A DNA stretch of 64,000 nt, from positions 124,001-188,000 of the forward strand of contig NZ_JAGGLD010000005.1 in the NCBI RefSeq assembly GCF_017874255.1. The letters run 5' to 3'. Positions 8,411 through 17,628 of this stretch are shown one piece after another (within the stretch, counting starts at the first letter, position 1; every line of letters starts with the position of its first letter). Source of the DNA: Paenibacillus shirakamiensis (GTDB lineage: Bacteria > Bacillota > Bacilli > Paenibacillales > Paenibacillaceae). The notes beneath the pieces are model-generated. The model did not search any database. It saw nothing but the letters and a program-made list of their open reading frames with translations, and was not told where the DNA came from. The position numbers and the translations under genes are program-made.

Positions 8411-9946
8411 ATGTCGTCTCATGTTCAAACCACATCCCAGCCCCCACACTCTCGCCGAAAGAAACGTCGCCGTATTCTCTATGGCATATTGATCTTTCTT
8501 GTCTTGTGGTTGGTTGCCGTTATGCTTTACCAGACCCATAGAGATCTTCCACCGGGCGTATCTTATGAAGGTCCTGTATATGAAGTGGATGATGTAAAGT
8601 TCCTGTACGACCTGACCACGCCTGACGGAAAAGGCGCCTTTCACCAGCAAAGACAGATCTATGATCGCATGATGCAGATGATTGATGAAGCCCATGAATT
8701 TATCGTAATGGACTTGTTCTTGTTCAATAATTATGTACACAAAGACCAGACTTATCCAACGGTGAGTGAGACCATGACTCGCAAACTTATCGATCAGAAG
8801 AAAAAATATCCTAAGATGCAAATCGTCTTCGTAACAGATGAAATCAATACTAACTATGATTCAGCACCAAACCCCTTATTGGAACAATTGAAGAAAGCGG
8901 GCATTCAGATCACGATTACGAATGTGAATCCGCTGAGAGATTCCACGCCTGCCTATTCGGCGGTCTGGCGCACATTCTTCCAGTGGTTTGGTCAATCGGG
9001 CAAAGGATGGATTCCGAATCTTATGGCTTCAGATGGACCGAAGATCACAGCACGCTCCTATCTCAAACTACTGAATGTCAAAGCTAATCACCGTAAAGTG
9101 CTAGCCACCGAGAATAGTGCACTCATCTCCTCAGGAAATGTCCACAATGCTAGCGCCTACCACTCTAACATTGCCTTTGAAGTGAAAGGAAATATTATTG
9201 GAGATATTCTGAAGACTGAGCAAGCCGTAATGAATTTTTCGGGTGGCGCCACAGTACCTGAATTCCGAACGGCAGATCCGTCTTCTAACTCGGCACCTAA
9301 CACGGTAGACACAGCCGCGGGGAACCCTACACCCCTCCCTAGTAGTAAGAAACTTCAGATCCGTTATCTCACGGAAGGTAAGATCTATGCCCACTTACTT
9401 GAGACCATTCAAAGTGCAGAGCCTGGAGACACGGTATGGATCGGAATGTTTTATATAGCTGATACGAAGGTTATGGATGAACTTGTGGCTGCCTCGAACC
9501 GTGGTGCTGAGGTCCGCCTGATTCTAGATCCGAACCAAAATGCATTTGGACAAGAAAAGATTGGTCTGCCCAATCGCCCCGTGGGTGCGGAACTGCTAGA
9601 TCGAACTGACAATAAAATTAAAATCCGCTGGTATAACACGACCAAAGAACAGTACCATAGCAAGCTCATTTACCTAGCCAAGAAGGAGCAACCTAGCATT
9701 GTTATGGGAGGTTCAGCCAACTTCACATTGAGAAATCTAGATGATTTGAATCTGGAAAATGACCTGTGGGTATCTGCCCCAGCTGGAAGCAAGCTCACCA
9801 AAGATATGGATTCTTACTTCAATAAAATTTGGAGTAACACGGGGGAGTCCTACAGCTTAGATTTTGCAGCTTATAATGAGAAATCGGTATGGTTCAAAGA
9901 TATTCTGTACCGGCTGCAGAAAATATTAGGCTTCACCACTTATTAG
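8411..9946 (+). CDS. Membrane-anchored phospholipase D-family protein
   Basis: A 511-residue protein with a basic N-terminus (RRKKRRR), one signal-anchor helix at about residues 22-42, and an extracytoplasmic region with two PLD-like halves. Catalytic HxK motifs are NHRKVLATENSALISSGN (first half, about residue 227) and YHSKLIYLAKK (second half, about residue 417, followed by GGSANFTLRNL). The trailing Asp of a canonical HKD motif is not obvious in either half, so specificity is uncertain; cardiolipin-synthase-like transferase or phosphodiesterase activity on the outer membrane face is plausible. GGAGGA precedes the ATG. It converges on a cardiolipin synthase gene with which it shares a bidirectional terminator. 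Confidence 0.85.
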   Translation: MSSHVQTTSQPPHSRRKKRRRILYGILIFLVLWLVAVMLYQTHRDLPPGVSYEGPVYEVDDVKFLYDLTTPDGKGAFHQQRQIYDRMMQMIDEAHEFIVMDLFLFNNYVHKDQTYPTVSETMTRKLIDQKKKYPKMQIVFVTDEINTNYDSAPNPLLEQLKKAGIQITITNVNPLRDSTPAYSAVWRTFFQWFGQSGKGWIPNLMASDGPKITARSYLKLLNVKANHRKVLATENSALISSGNVHNASAYHSNIAFEVKGNIIGDILKTEQAVMNFSGGATVPEFRTADPSSNSAPNTVDTAAGNPTPLPSSKKLQIRYLTEGKIYAHLLETIQSAEPGDTVWIGMFYIADTKVMDELVAASNRGAEVRLILDPNQNAFGQEKIGLPNRPVGAELLDRTDNKIKIRWYNTTKEQYHSKLIYLAKKEQPSIVMGGSANFTLRNLDDLNLENDLWVSAPAGSKLTKDMDSYFNKIWSNTGESYSLDFAAYNEKSVWFKDILYRLQKILGFTTY

Positions 9947-9961
9947 AGTACATTCGCATAC

Positions 9962-10014
9962 AAAAGGACCGTCTATGGCGCAAGTGCGCTATTAGAGACG
10001 GTCCTTTTTATTTT
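9962..10014. terminator. Bidirectional terminator between PLD-like and cls genes
   Basis: AAAAGGACCGTCT/AGACGGTCCTTTT, a 13-bp stem with U-rich flanks on both strands. It reaches the 3' end of the cls frame at 10013. Confidence 0.88.
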
Positions 10015-11521
10015 AGAGTAATGGAGACATTAATCTCGCTGCCGATTCCATCATACGAACGACTACTCTTTTTTTCATGAATTCGCTGAGTTCGATCATC
10101 TTGGTAGATTGCAAATCTCGCTCAAAATCCTCGACAATCTTCTTCACACTATCTGCCTGTACGAGCAGTGCACTGACTTCAAAATTCAGATGGAAGCTAC
10201 GCATATCCATGTTCGCCGTACCCAGAGAAGCCACTTCACCGTCCGCAATGAGAAGCTTGGAATGCAGAAATCCTTTTTCATATTCGTAGATTTTCACCCC
10301 TGCTTCTAGGAGCGATGGGAAATACGAATGGGAGGCTAGGAAGGGAAGCCATTTATCCGGCTTGGCTGGGAAAAGAATCCTTACATCTAAACCCGAAATC
10401 GCCGCTACTCTTAGCGCGGTAAGAAGATCCTCATCAGGAATGAAGTAAGGCGTAGCGAGCCAGATCGATTTTTTGGCCGATGTCATAATGGAGAAGAAGA
10501 TGTCTTTTAGGGATCGACTTACATTGTCTGGACCACTCGGCACGATCTGCACCGCACCGCTACATCCTCGTTCGAGCTGAGGAGATAGATACTCTAGCCC
10601 AAAAATACTTTCGCCCGTTACGTATTTCCAATCCTGTAGGAAAATGATCTGAAGTGAACGCACAGCCTCTCCCTTGACCAGCATATGCGTATCTCGCCAG
10701 AAACCGTAAGTCTTGCTGCGACTTAAGTATTCATCCCCTACATTTAATCCGCCCATGAAGGCTGTATTCCCATCAATAACTACAATTTTGCGGTGATTCC
10801 TGTAGTTCACCCGACTAGAGAGGGCTAAGAACTTCACTTTGCCGTATACCCCAATCTGGATGCCTGCATCTCTCATTTCATTGAGAAACGTCTTAGACAA
10901 CCCTAGACTACCTACAGCATCAAACATAAAGCGGATCTCTACGCCTTCGTTTGCTTTTTCAATGAGCGTCTTCTGTATTTCCCGTCCAATCTCATCTGCA
11001 CGGTATATATAATACTCCATATGAATATGGTGTTTAGCCATTTTCAGTTCTTTCAGCAGGGAAGAGAAGGTCTCTTCGCCGTTGGTTAAGACCCGTGTGC
11101 GCGTTGCCATCGAGAATGGAGTGCGGGCAATTTTATGGGACAGCTTAAGCAATTTCTGTTGGCCAGGCGTAAACATGGATAAATCGAAAGAGGCCTGCAT
11201 CGTATTGTTATCAATACGCTCGTAGGTTTTTTGATCGTTCGCTAGTTTCTTATCGAACTTTTTACGCTTGAAATAATTTTGCCCGAGCAGAAAATAAAGA
11301 ATGAGTCCAACTACAGGGAGCAACACTAGTAAAAGTATCCAGGCTACTGTACTGGATGGGTTGCGATTCTCCATAAATATAGCCAAACCTACGGATATTA
11401 CAGTAAGTGTCTGGAAAATACCAACGAGGGTACCTCCGAAATGACCAAAGAATCCAAAATTCAAAAAATAAAATAGGAACAGGATCAGCACAATCAGTGC
11501 AATTTGTAATCCGCGCCTCAT
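10013..11521 (-). CDS. cls: Cardiolipin synthase
   Basis: Condenses two phosphatidylglycerol molecules into cardiolipin and glycerol at the membrane. The 502 residues show the bacterial ClsA layout: N-terminal membrane helices (about residues 6-24, 30-48 and 60-80, the PLDc_N region) and two catalytic HKD motifs, NHRKIVVIDGNTAFMGGLN near residue 242 and LHSKLLIADGEVASLGTANMD near 420. The second is followed by the family's NFE-type segment (RSFHLNFEVS). The length is typical. AGAAGGTGA precedes the ATG. Confidence 0.96.
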   Translation of the reverse strand: MRRGLQIALIVLILFLFYFLNFGFFGHFGGTLVGIFQTLTVISVGLAIFMENRNPSSTVAWILLLVLLPVVGLILYFLLGQNYFKRKKFDKKLANDQKTYERIDNNTMQASFDLSMFTPGQQKLLKLSHKIARTPFSMATRTRVLTNGEETFSSLLKELKMAKHHIHMEYYIYRADEIGREIQKTLIEKANEGVEIRFMFDAVGSLGLSKTFLNEMRDAGIQIGVYGKVKFLALSSRVNYRNHRKIVVIDGNTAFMGGLNVGDEYLSRSKTYGFWRDTHMLVKGEAVRSLQIIFLQDWKYVTGESIFGLEYLSPQLERGCSGAVQIVPSGPDNVSRSLKDIFFSIMTSAKKSIWLATPYFIPDEDLLTALRVAAISGLDVRILFPAKPDKWLPFLASHSYFPSLLEAGVKIYEYEKGFLHSKLLIADGEVASLGTANMDMRSFHLNFEVSALLVQADSVKKIVEDFERDLQSTKMIELSEFMKKRVVVRMMESAARLMSPLL

Positions 11522-11665
11522 GCCAATTCACCTTCTTTCAACACAACTATTCCTATTATACTACATGATTTTTAACTAACCTTATAGACTATGGCTAGTT
11601 CTCTCCTTTATATACCTATCTAACCAGTAACATTGACTTCCTATTACACATGTGAAAATATATAA

Positions 11666-11679
11666 CTAACGATCGTTAG
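11666..11679. promoter_or_regulatory. Palindromic TetR-type operator
   Basis: CTAACGATCGTTAG is a perfect 14-bp palindrome 12 nt upstream of the TetR start and just before its ribosome binding site. It lies downstream of a TTGACT -35-like element at 11633, where bound repressor would block the tetR-ykkCD transcript. Confidence 0.65.
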
Positions 11680-11691
11680 GAAGGTGATTAG

Positions 11692-12273
11692 ATGTCTGAA
11701 GGAAAACGTAGGCTTCAAGAAGCTGCATTAGCGCATTTTGCTAGAGAGGGTTATGAAGGGGCTTCCCTACAGCATATTGCTACAGAAGCAGGAATGAAGA
11801 AGCCCTCTATATATGCACACTACCAAGGGAAACAGGACCTGTTCATGAACGTGCTTATTCGCGTACTTCGTGAAGAGAGGCACCGCATCATCCGCTATTT
11901 TATTACCAACCAAAACATACGCTTAGAGCAGCGATTACATGGCCTCATTCGTCTATTTCAGGATGAATATGAGTCTAACCAAGATACGGCGTTCCTACTT
12001 CGTATGATGTTCTTCCCCCCTCACGCGTTATCACAAGAGGTCATGCGGATTGTGTATCCCTTTTTGGATGCGATGGAGAACAAGCTCATTCACACGTTTG
12101 AAAAAGAGGTAACTCGCCCACTACGTGCTTCCATCTCCTCGGGGCAAGCGGCCGTCAGCTTCATGACGTTGATGGATGGCGTGATGGTAGAAATGTTATA
12201 TGAGATGCCGGATCGATCTCGAAAAAGACTGGATGCCATATGGCCTATATATACACAGGGCATCTATGACTAA
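11692..12273 (+). CDS. TetR/AcrR-family regulator of the SMR pair
   Basis: A 193-residue one-component repressor. The N-terminal HTH spans about residues 8-52 (AALAHFAREGYEGASLQHIATEAGMKKPSIYAHYQGKQDLF), with a typical recognition helix KPSIYAHY; the all-helical C-terminal domain would bind ligand and dimerise. AAGGTGA precedes the ATG. A perfect palindrome overlaps its leader, suggesting autorepression. The two SMR genes follow in the same direction after 79 bp, the usual layout of a drug-sensing local repressor. The ligand is unknown. Confidence 0.9.
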   Translation: MSEGKRRLQEAALAHFAREGYEGASLQHIATEAGMKKPSIYAHYQGKQDLFMNVLIRVLREERHRIIRYFITNQNIRLEQRLHGLIRLFQDEYESNQDTAFLLRMMFFPPHALSQEVMRIVYPFLDAMENKLIHTFEKEVTRPLRASISSGQAAVSFMTLMDGVMVEMLYEMPDRSRKRLDAIWPIYTQGIYD

Positions 12274-12352
12274 TTATAAGTACTGCCTAGGTAATCGATT
12301 TTTTCTAGGATAATGAGCAATCTATCTCTACCAGTAAAAGGAGGACGTCAAC

Positions 12353-12691
12353 ATGAATCGCAACTGGTTATACGTATTTATAGGAGGACTCATTGAGATC
12401 ATTTGGGTATCAGGACTAAAACATTCCTCCACATGGTGGGCTTGGCTAATTACTGTGTTAGCCATCTCTCTTAGCTTCTGGCTGATCATCGAAGCTTCTC
12501 GGCGTCTGCCTATTGGAACCGTCTATGCTGTATTTACCGGTATAGGCACGGCAGGGACCGTGATTACAGAAATGCTGGTGTTCGGAGAGCCCTTCCGTTG
12601 GTCCAAAACGGTACTGATTATGCTACTGCTTGCGGGGGTGATGGGACTGAAGCTCATTACGGATCAGAACGATAAGGAGGTGTCATCCTAA
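12353..12691 (+). CDS. ykkC: SMR efflux protein, YkkC-like subunit
   Basis: Small multidrug resistance protein of 112 residues with four membrane helices. The essential membrane-embedded Glu is E15 (GGLIEIIWVSGLKHS) and the TM3 signature is PIGTVYAVFTGIGTAGTV. It matches YkkC and is immediately followed by its YkkD partner, so a heterodimeric exporter is expected. In Bacillus subtilis ykkCD follows a guanidine-I riboswitch. Here the leader is too short and a TetR gene precedes instead, so the substrate may be a drug or quaternary ammonium cation; guanidinium is not excluded. GGAGG precedes the ATG. Confidence 0.9.
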   Translation: MNRNWLYVFIGGLIEIIWVSGLKHSSTWWAWLITVLAISLSFWLIIEASRRLPIGTVYAVFTGIGTAGTVITEMLVFGEPFRWSKTVLIMLLLAGVMGLKLITDQNDKEVSS

Positions 12692-13008
12692 TGGCTTGGA
12701 TTGCTCTAATTATAGCCGGACTCGGAGAAGTGGTGGGTGTGATGGGAATCAAACAAGTTACATTACGCGGTAATATTGCTGCTTATCTTTTGCTAGGCAT
12801 CGGGTTCTTAGGAAGCTTCTCCATGCTCACCTACGCTATGAACACCCTTCCTATGGGAACCGCGTATGCGGTCTGGACGGGGATCGGTACGGTGGGAAGC
12901 GCCTTGCTCGGAATGTTCCTATATGGCGAGACTAAAGATTGGCGTAGACTGGTTTGTATTGCCCTTATATTAGGCTCTGCGGCAGGGCTCAAATTAATTA
13001 GCAGTTGA
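12691..13008 (+). CDS. ykkD: SMR efflux protein, YkkD-like subunit
   Basis: Partner subunit of the SMR heterodimer, 105 residues, four helices. The conserved Glu is E13 (AGLGEVVGVMGIKQ), and PMGTAYAVWTGIGTVGSALLG is the characteristic TM3 stretch. Its ATG overlaps the ykkC stop (TAATG), consistent with coupled translation and one-to-one stoichiometry. Confidence 0.9.
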   Translation: MAWIALIIAGLGEVVGVMGIKQVTLRGNIAAYLLLGIGFLGSFSMLTYAMNTLPMGTAYAVWTGIGTVGSALLGMFLYGETKDWRRLVCIALILGSAAGLKLISS

Positions 13009-13012
13009 GGAT

Positions 13013-13064
13013 TTGCAAGTCCTCCCGCCCTTCGTATATAATCAAGCTTGACTGGTCGGTCAAA
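13013..13064 (+). promoter_or_regulatory. Promoter and TetR operator of yerO-swrC
   Basis: TTGCAA (13013-13018) and TATAAT (13038-13043, 19-nt spacer) are followed by TTGACTGGTCGGTCAA at 13049-13064. That near-palindrome has the core TGAC-N6-GTCA and covers the expected transcription start. The same core and spacing recur at the MMPL promoter at 62.5 kb. Confidence 0.6.
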
Positions 13065-13101
13065 GATAGAACTATAAAGTCAGAAAGGAGTGGATTCTTC
13101 G

Positions 13102-14022
13102 TTGTCTGATACACCTATGGATAAGAGAACCTCCATCCTAAGAACGGCTATGCAACTGTTCTCCACCAAGGGTTCTTCCAATACGTCCATGCAAGAAATT
13201 GCGGAGCATTGCGGCATGTCCAAGGGTAGTCTATACCAACATTTTAAGTCCAAAGAAGAATTGGAACTTAGCTTGTATCAGTACTGCTTCCAAATGCTGC
13301 ATGAGCAACTGCTTCGTGTGGAGGGAATACCCGGCCTGACCGCTCGTGCGCTTCTCATTCAGCAAATCGAAGTGTTGTTATCCTTCGTACTTGAACTTCG
13401 TGAATTCTTAATCATGCAGATCAAAGATTGGGTCAATCACGGGAAGAAGAATATGGAACCTCAGTATGTCAAAGACCATAACATGGCTTTGCTGAACTGG
13501 GCGAAGGAGAAACTTGAAGATGTGTATGGGCCAGAAATTGCTCCTTATTCATCCGATCTAACACTGCTAGTTCATGGAATGTTCGGCTGTTATATCCGAC
13601 TTCTTTTTGATAGCAGACTAGATGTAAGTATCAAGAAGATGACCGAGCACCTCATGTTCATATTGGATCATCAGACCGAGAGTCTACTGCTGAAGAAGCC
13701 TGAGCCGCTCTTCTCTTCCGATACCTTAACGAATTGGGTACAGGAGGGTCTTAGTGGTGTACGTAATTCAAGACATCCTATTCAAATCGTGAAGCAATTG
13801 AAACAGCAAGTCAAGGAACTCGGCATGTCCTCTGATACAAAAAAAGATCTGCTGGATTCTCTGCATGTCCTTGAACAAGAACTTATTGAACCTGAGCCAA
13901 GACGAGCTATTCTCTTGGGCATGGCAAGAAATTGTGAAGACACATCCGTACCCGAAGTCGATGAACTGATGAAGGAATTACATGTAGCCCTTCATCCTTA
14001 TGTACAACCCCCTAGCAAATGA
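13102..14022 (+). CDS. yerO: TetR-family regulator, YerO-like
   Basis: A protein of about 306 residues, longer than most TetR proteins and similar in size to Bacillus YerO. The HTH spans about residues 10-55 (TSILRTAMQLFSTKGSSNTSMQEIAEHCGMSKGSLYQHFKSKEEL). The long C-terminal region is all-helical. The frame opens at GTG 13090, but AAAGGAG overlaps that codon, so the TTG at 13102 (11 nt away) is the better start; an ATG at 13117 is a third option. It is followed after 36 bp by the swrC-like pump gene, as yerO precedes yerP (swrC) in Bacillus. Local repression of that pump is the likely role. Confidence 0.88.
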   Translation: MSDTPMDKRTSILRTAMQLFSTKGSSNTSMQEIAEHCGMSKGSLYQHFKSKEELELSLYQYCFQMLHEQLLRVEGIPGLTARALLIQQIEVLLSFVLELREFLIMQIKDWVNHGKKNMEPQYVKDHNMALLNWAKEKLEDVYGPEIAPYSSDLTLLVHGMFGCYIRLLFDSRLDVSIKKMTEHLMFILDHQTESLLLKKPEPLFSSDTLTNWVQEGLSGVRNSRHPIQIVKQLKQQVKELGMSSDTKKDLLDSLHVLEQELIEPEPRRAILLGMARNCEDTSVPEVDELMKELHVALHPYVQPPSK

Positions 14023-14058
14023 ATCAGAGAGATTGTGGAGAGGAGCCATTAATTAAGT

Positions 14059-17000
14059 ATGAAAAGTATCATTAATTTCTCATTGCGTAACAAGTTCGCA
14101 GTCTGGCTGCTTACCTTAATCATTGTAGCCGCAGGTATCTATAGTGGCTTAACCATGAAGCAAGAGACCATTCCGAATATCAACGTCCCTTTCTTGAACA
14201 TATCAGCAGTCTACCCAGGGGCAGCACCTGAAGGAGTGGTAGAAGATGTAACCAAGCCCATCGAGCAGAAGCTACGAAATATAGACGGAATTAAGACCAT
14301 CACTTCCACATCCATGGAGAATGCTGCTTCCGTTTTGCTTGAATTCAATTATGGCGCGAACCTAGACAATGCTTCAGCAGCTGTCCGCGAAGCGCTCAAT
14401 GATGTGAAGCTGCCTGATGGCGCACAAAAGCCTCAAATTACGCGGTTCAGCTTGAATTCTTTCCCGGTCATTTCCCTCAGTGTAGCGGCCAAAAATGGCG
14501 CTAGCCTAGAAGACCTCACTCACACTACAGTGAATGATATCCAACCTGCGTTAGAGAAGCTGGACGGTGTAGCTTCTGTGCAAGTAGCTGGTCAGTTCAC
14601 CAATGAAGTTCAGCTTAAATTCAAACAAGATAAGTTAAAAGAACTCGGCTTAACCGAAGATACCGTAAAAAGTATCGTTCAAGCTTCGGCGGTTCGTGTC
14701 CCTCTAGGACTGTTCGAAATGGACAAGACACAAAAAGCCGTGGTAGTCGATGGTGCCATCACTACGGTAGAGGATCTGAAGAATGTAACCATTCCTCTTG
14801 CTCCTTCTGCAAGCGGTACTGCTGGATCGAACTCAAATGCATCCTCAGCTGCTGGGCTCACAGGTAACAGTGAGCAGGCTGCTCCAAGCGGAACTGCAAC
14901 AGGATCCGTCGGGAGTCCTTCTACAGGTGCTGTAACTCCTACGGCTCCTACAGCTATTCCTACCGTCAAACTAACAGACGTTGCCGACATTCAGGTCATT
15001 GGCAAAGCCGAATCTATTTCCCGGACAAATGGTAAAGAGTCCTTAGGTATTCAAATCATCAAAGCTAATGATGCGAATACCGTCGATGTTGTAAATGAAG
15101 TCAAAGACAAAGTGGAAGAACTTCAGAAGCAATATAAAGATCTGGATATGACGGTTCTTCTAGATCAAGGGAAGCCGATCGAAGACTCGGTGAACACGAT
15201 GCTGAGCAAAGCGCTCTTTGGTGCTATGTTCGCGGTCATCATTATTCTGATCTTCCTGCGCAATATTCGTTCGACGATCATTTCCATCATTTCCATCCCA
15301 TTGTCCTTATTAATTGCCGTTCTCGCTCTAAGGCAGATGAACATAACTCTAAATATGATGACACTGGGTGCGATGACTGTAGCGATTGGACGGGTTGTCG
15401 ATGACTCGATTGTAGTTATTGAGAACATCTACCGCAGACTCTCCCTAACGGGTGAGAAACTAAGTGGTGCGGAGCTCATCCGCGAGTCCACCCGTGAAAT
15501 GTTCGTTCCGATTGCTTCCTCGACGATTGTTACGATTGCTGTATTCTTGCCGCTTGCCTTTGTTAGTGGTATGGTGGGCGAATTGTTCACTCCATTTGCC
15601 TTGACTATGGTATTCTCGTTGCTAGCCTCCTTGGTCGTAGCCGTCACGTTAGTGCCAGCGCTTGCACATACCTTGTTCCGTAAAGGCCTAAAAAACACAC
15701 ACAATCATGACGAAAAGCCAGGCCGTATGGCTCGTGGATATCAACGAATCCTAAATTGGTCCCTTTCTCACAAAATCATTACATTAGGTCTAGCTCTTCT
15801 ATTGCTAGTCGGAAGCTTGTTCTTAACGCCACTAATTGGCACTAGCTTCCTGCCAGAGCAAACGGACAAATATACGATGATTACGTACTCTCCGGCTGCT
15901 GGAGATACACGTGAGGATGTAGAAAAACGGGCTTTAGTTGCTGAGAAATTCATTCTCGCTCAACCGAATCTGGATAAAATGCAGTATTCCGTAGGCGGAA
16001 GCAATCCGCTAAGCCAAGGTCCTTCCAACTCGGCACTCTTCTATGTCGTGTACAAAGATACAACGGAAGATTTCGAGAATATTAAAAAGAAACTAGTTGA
16101 AGATCTGCATGCCAAAATTCCAGAAGGCGAATTTAAAGAGCAATCCGGCATAAGCGGTGGACTCGGCGGCAGCAAACTCACTGTAAACATCTATGGAGAT
16201 AACCTCAAACAAATCAAGCCTGTATCGGATCAATTACTGAAATGGGTTCAGGAAGACAAAACCAATTTTGAAAAAGGCGATACAACGCTTTCCAAAGCTT
16301 ATGATCAGTACACACTTGTGGCCGATCAGCAGAAGCTAAGCTCTCTTGGACTTACTGCTGGACAACTAGCAATGAAGCTTAGTCCGCAAAGAGAACGTCC
16401 TGTGCTTACCGAAGTAGAAATTGATAACAAGTCGTATAAAGTTTATATTGAAACGGATAGTAAGACGTACACTTCACTAGAAGATATCGAAAATGAAACC
16501 CTCCTTTCCCCTTTGGGTAAAGAAGTAAAGATTAAAGATGTCGCTAAGGTTGAACAAGGAAGCTCCCCAAATTCTATCATGCGAATTGGTGGCAAAATGG
16601 TAGTAGGCGTTAATGCAGATATCATCTCGACGGATGTCAGCAGTGCTTCTAAGACGCTCCAAGACAAAGTAAATGGCTATAAGCTTCCGGATGGTGTAAC
16701 CGTTGAATTCGGCGGGGTTACGGAACAAATTAATGATACCTTTACACAATTAGCTATTGCGATGGCCGCAGCTATTGCGATTGTATACTTTGTACTCGTT
16801 GTGACGTTTGGCGGGGGACTTGCACCGTTTGCGATCCTGTTCTCCTTGCCGTTCATCGTAATCGGCGCTCTCGTGGCACTCTTGATCAGCAAAGAAACCC
16901 TAAATGTATCTTCTCTTATGGGTGCACTGATGCTAATTGGTATCGTAGTCACGAATGCAATTGTATTAATCGACCGAGTTATTCATAAAGAACGTGAAGG

Positions 17001-17277
17001 ACTGTCTACTCGCGAAGCCCTGCTGGAAGCAGGAGCTACACGACTTCGTCCGATCTTGATGACTGCACTCGCTACCATCGGAGCACTTCTCCCTCTCGTT
17101 GTAGGACTTGAAGAAACTGCAGGTATCATCTCAAAAGGTCTGGGTATCACAGTAATTGGGGGACTTATCAGTTCCACCCTTCTTACGTTAGTCATCGTAC
17201 CTGTTGTGTATGAGCTCTTAATTGGTATGACTCGTAAAGGTAGACAACAAAAGAAACTAAGCAAGAAAACACCGTAA
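14059..17277 (+). CDS. swrC: RND efflux transporter, SwrC/AcrB-like
   Basis: Proton-driven resistance-nodulation-division exporter of 1072 residues. Twelve membrane helices, two large porter loops and the TM4 proton-relay pair DD in GRVVDDSIVVIENIYRR identify the HAE1 class. In Bacillus the equivalent (YerP/SwrC) exports surfactin and confers resistance to it. Oddity: residues about 250-300 hold a Ser/Thr/Gly/Ala/Pro-rich low-complexity stretch (SASGTAGSNSNASSAAGLTG onward) inside the first porter domain, between ...VTIPLAP and the resumed fold at IPTVKLTDVADIQVIG. AGGAG lies 13 nt before the ATG. Regulation is probably by the upstream YerO-like repressor. Confidence 0.93.
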   Translation: MKSIINFSLRNKFAVWLLTLIIVAAGIYSGLTMKQETIPNINVPFLNISAVYPGAAPEGVVEDVTKPIEQKLRNIDGIKTITSTSMENAASVLLEFNYGANLDNASAAVREALNDVKLPDGAQKPQITRFSLNSFPVISLSVAAKNGASLEDLTHTTVNDIQPALEKLDGVASVQVAGQFTNEVQLKFKQDKLKELGLTEDTVKSIVQASAVRVPLGLFEMDKTQKAVVVDGAITTVEDLKNVTIPLAPSASGTAGSNSNASSAAGLTGNSEQAAPSGTATGSVGSPSTGAVTPTAPTAIPTVKLTDVADIQVIGKAESISRTNGKESLGIQIIKANDANTVDVVNEVKDKVEELQKQYKDLDMTVLLDQGKPIEDSVNTMLSKALFGAMFAVIIILIFLRNIRSTIISIISIPLSLLIAVLALRQMNITLNMMTLGAMTVAIGRVVDDSIVVIENIYRRLSLTGEKLSGAELIRESTREMFVPIASSTIVTIAVFLPLAFVSGMVGELFTPFALTMVFSLLASLVVAVTLVPALAHTLFRKGLKNTHNHDEKPGRMARGYQRILNWSLSHKIITLGLALLLLVGSLFLTPLIGTSFLPEQTDKYTMITYSPAAGDTREDVEKRALVAEKFILAQPNLDKMQYSVGGSNPLSQGPSNSALFYVVYKDTTEDFENIKKKLVEDLHAKIPEGEFKEQSGISGGLGGSKLTVNIYGDNLKQIKPVSDQLLKWVQEDKTNFEKGDTTLSKAYDQYTLVADQQKLSSLGLTAGQLAMKLSPQRERPVLTEVEIDNKSYKVYIETDSKTYTSLEDIENETLLSPLGKEVKIKDVAKVEQGSSPNSIMRIGGKMVVGVNADIISTDVSSASKTLQDKVNGYKLPDGVTVEFGGVTEQINDTFTQLAIAMAAAIAIVYFVLVVTFGGGLAPFAILFSLPFIVIGALVALLISKETLNVSSLMGALMLIGIVVTNAIVLIDRVIHKEREGLSTREALLEAGATRLRPILMTALATIGALLPLVVGLEETAGIISKGLGITVIGGLISSTLLTLVIVPVVYELLIGMTRKGRQQKKLSKKTP

Positions 17278-17287
17278 CTCAAAATTA

Positions 17288-17326
17288 AAAAGGAATCCTT
17301 TAGCTTAAATCTAAAGGATTCCTTTT
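17288..17326 (+). terminator. Terminator of yerO-swrC
   Basis: AAAAGGAATCCTTTAG/CTAAAGGATTCCTTTT, a 16-bp perfect stem with a 7-nt loop and a T-rich flank, just after the swrC stop. Confidence 0.9.
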
Positions 17327-17360
17327 ATTTAAGACTTATGTGGTCTAAAGTCTTCAACAT

Positions 17361-17398
17361 AAAGAGAGACGCCCGTCCGAAGATGAGCGTCTCTCTTT
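17361..17398. terminator. Second hairpin after swrC
   Basis: AAAGAGAGACGC/GCGTCTCTCTTT forms a 12-bp stem with a 14-nt loop; the following T run is short. It may be a back-up terminator. The rest of 17278-17561 contains a cre-like sequence (TGGAAGCGCTTTAC at 17460-17473, two mismatches by eye) and no gene. Confidence 0.6.
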
Positions 17399-17561
17399 GC
17401 ATATACTCTCATACAGAACTATAGGGAATTCCGTACGACTGAAATCTATTATACACCTTTGGAAGCGCTTTACTAGTATTTGTTAACTCTTCATGTTAAG
17501 TTTTTTTAATTCCCTGCTTGGTGCAACCTTCTAATAGGATAAGGAATGGAAGCTTAGCTTG

Positions 17562-17590
17562 TTGACGTAGCCGCTGATAATCGTTAAAAT
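17562..17590 (+). promoter_or_regulatory. SigA promoter of moaA
   Basis: TTGACG, 17-nt spacer, TAAAAT; ends about 38 nt before the moaA start. Confidence 0.7.
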
Positions 17591-17628
17591 TTCAACCATT
17601 ACAGCTATGCATAGAAAGGATGAATCTG

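Noticed and set aside
10077..10309. Plus-strand frames inside cls
   Set aside because: Antisense shadows of the cardiolipin synthase catalytic region.
12274..12352. Guanidine-I riboswitch before ykkC
   Set aside because: The gap is about 80 bp and lacks the conserved elements as far as I can see; a TetR operator is present instead.
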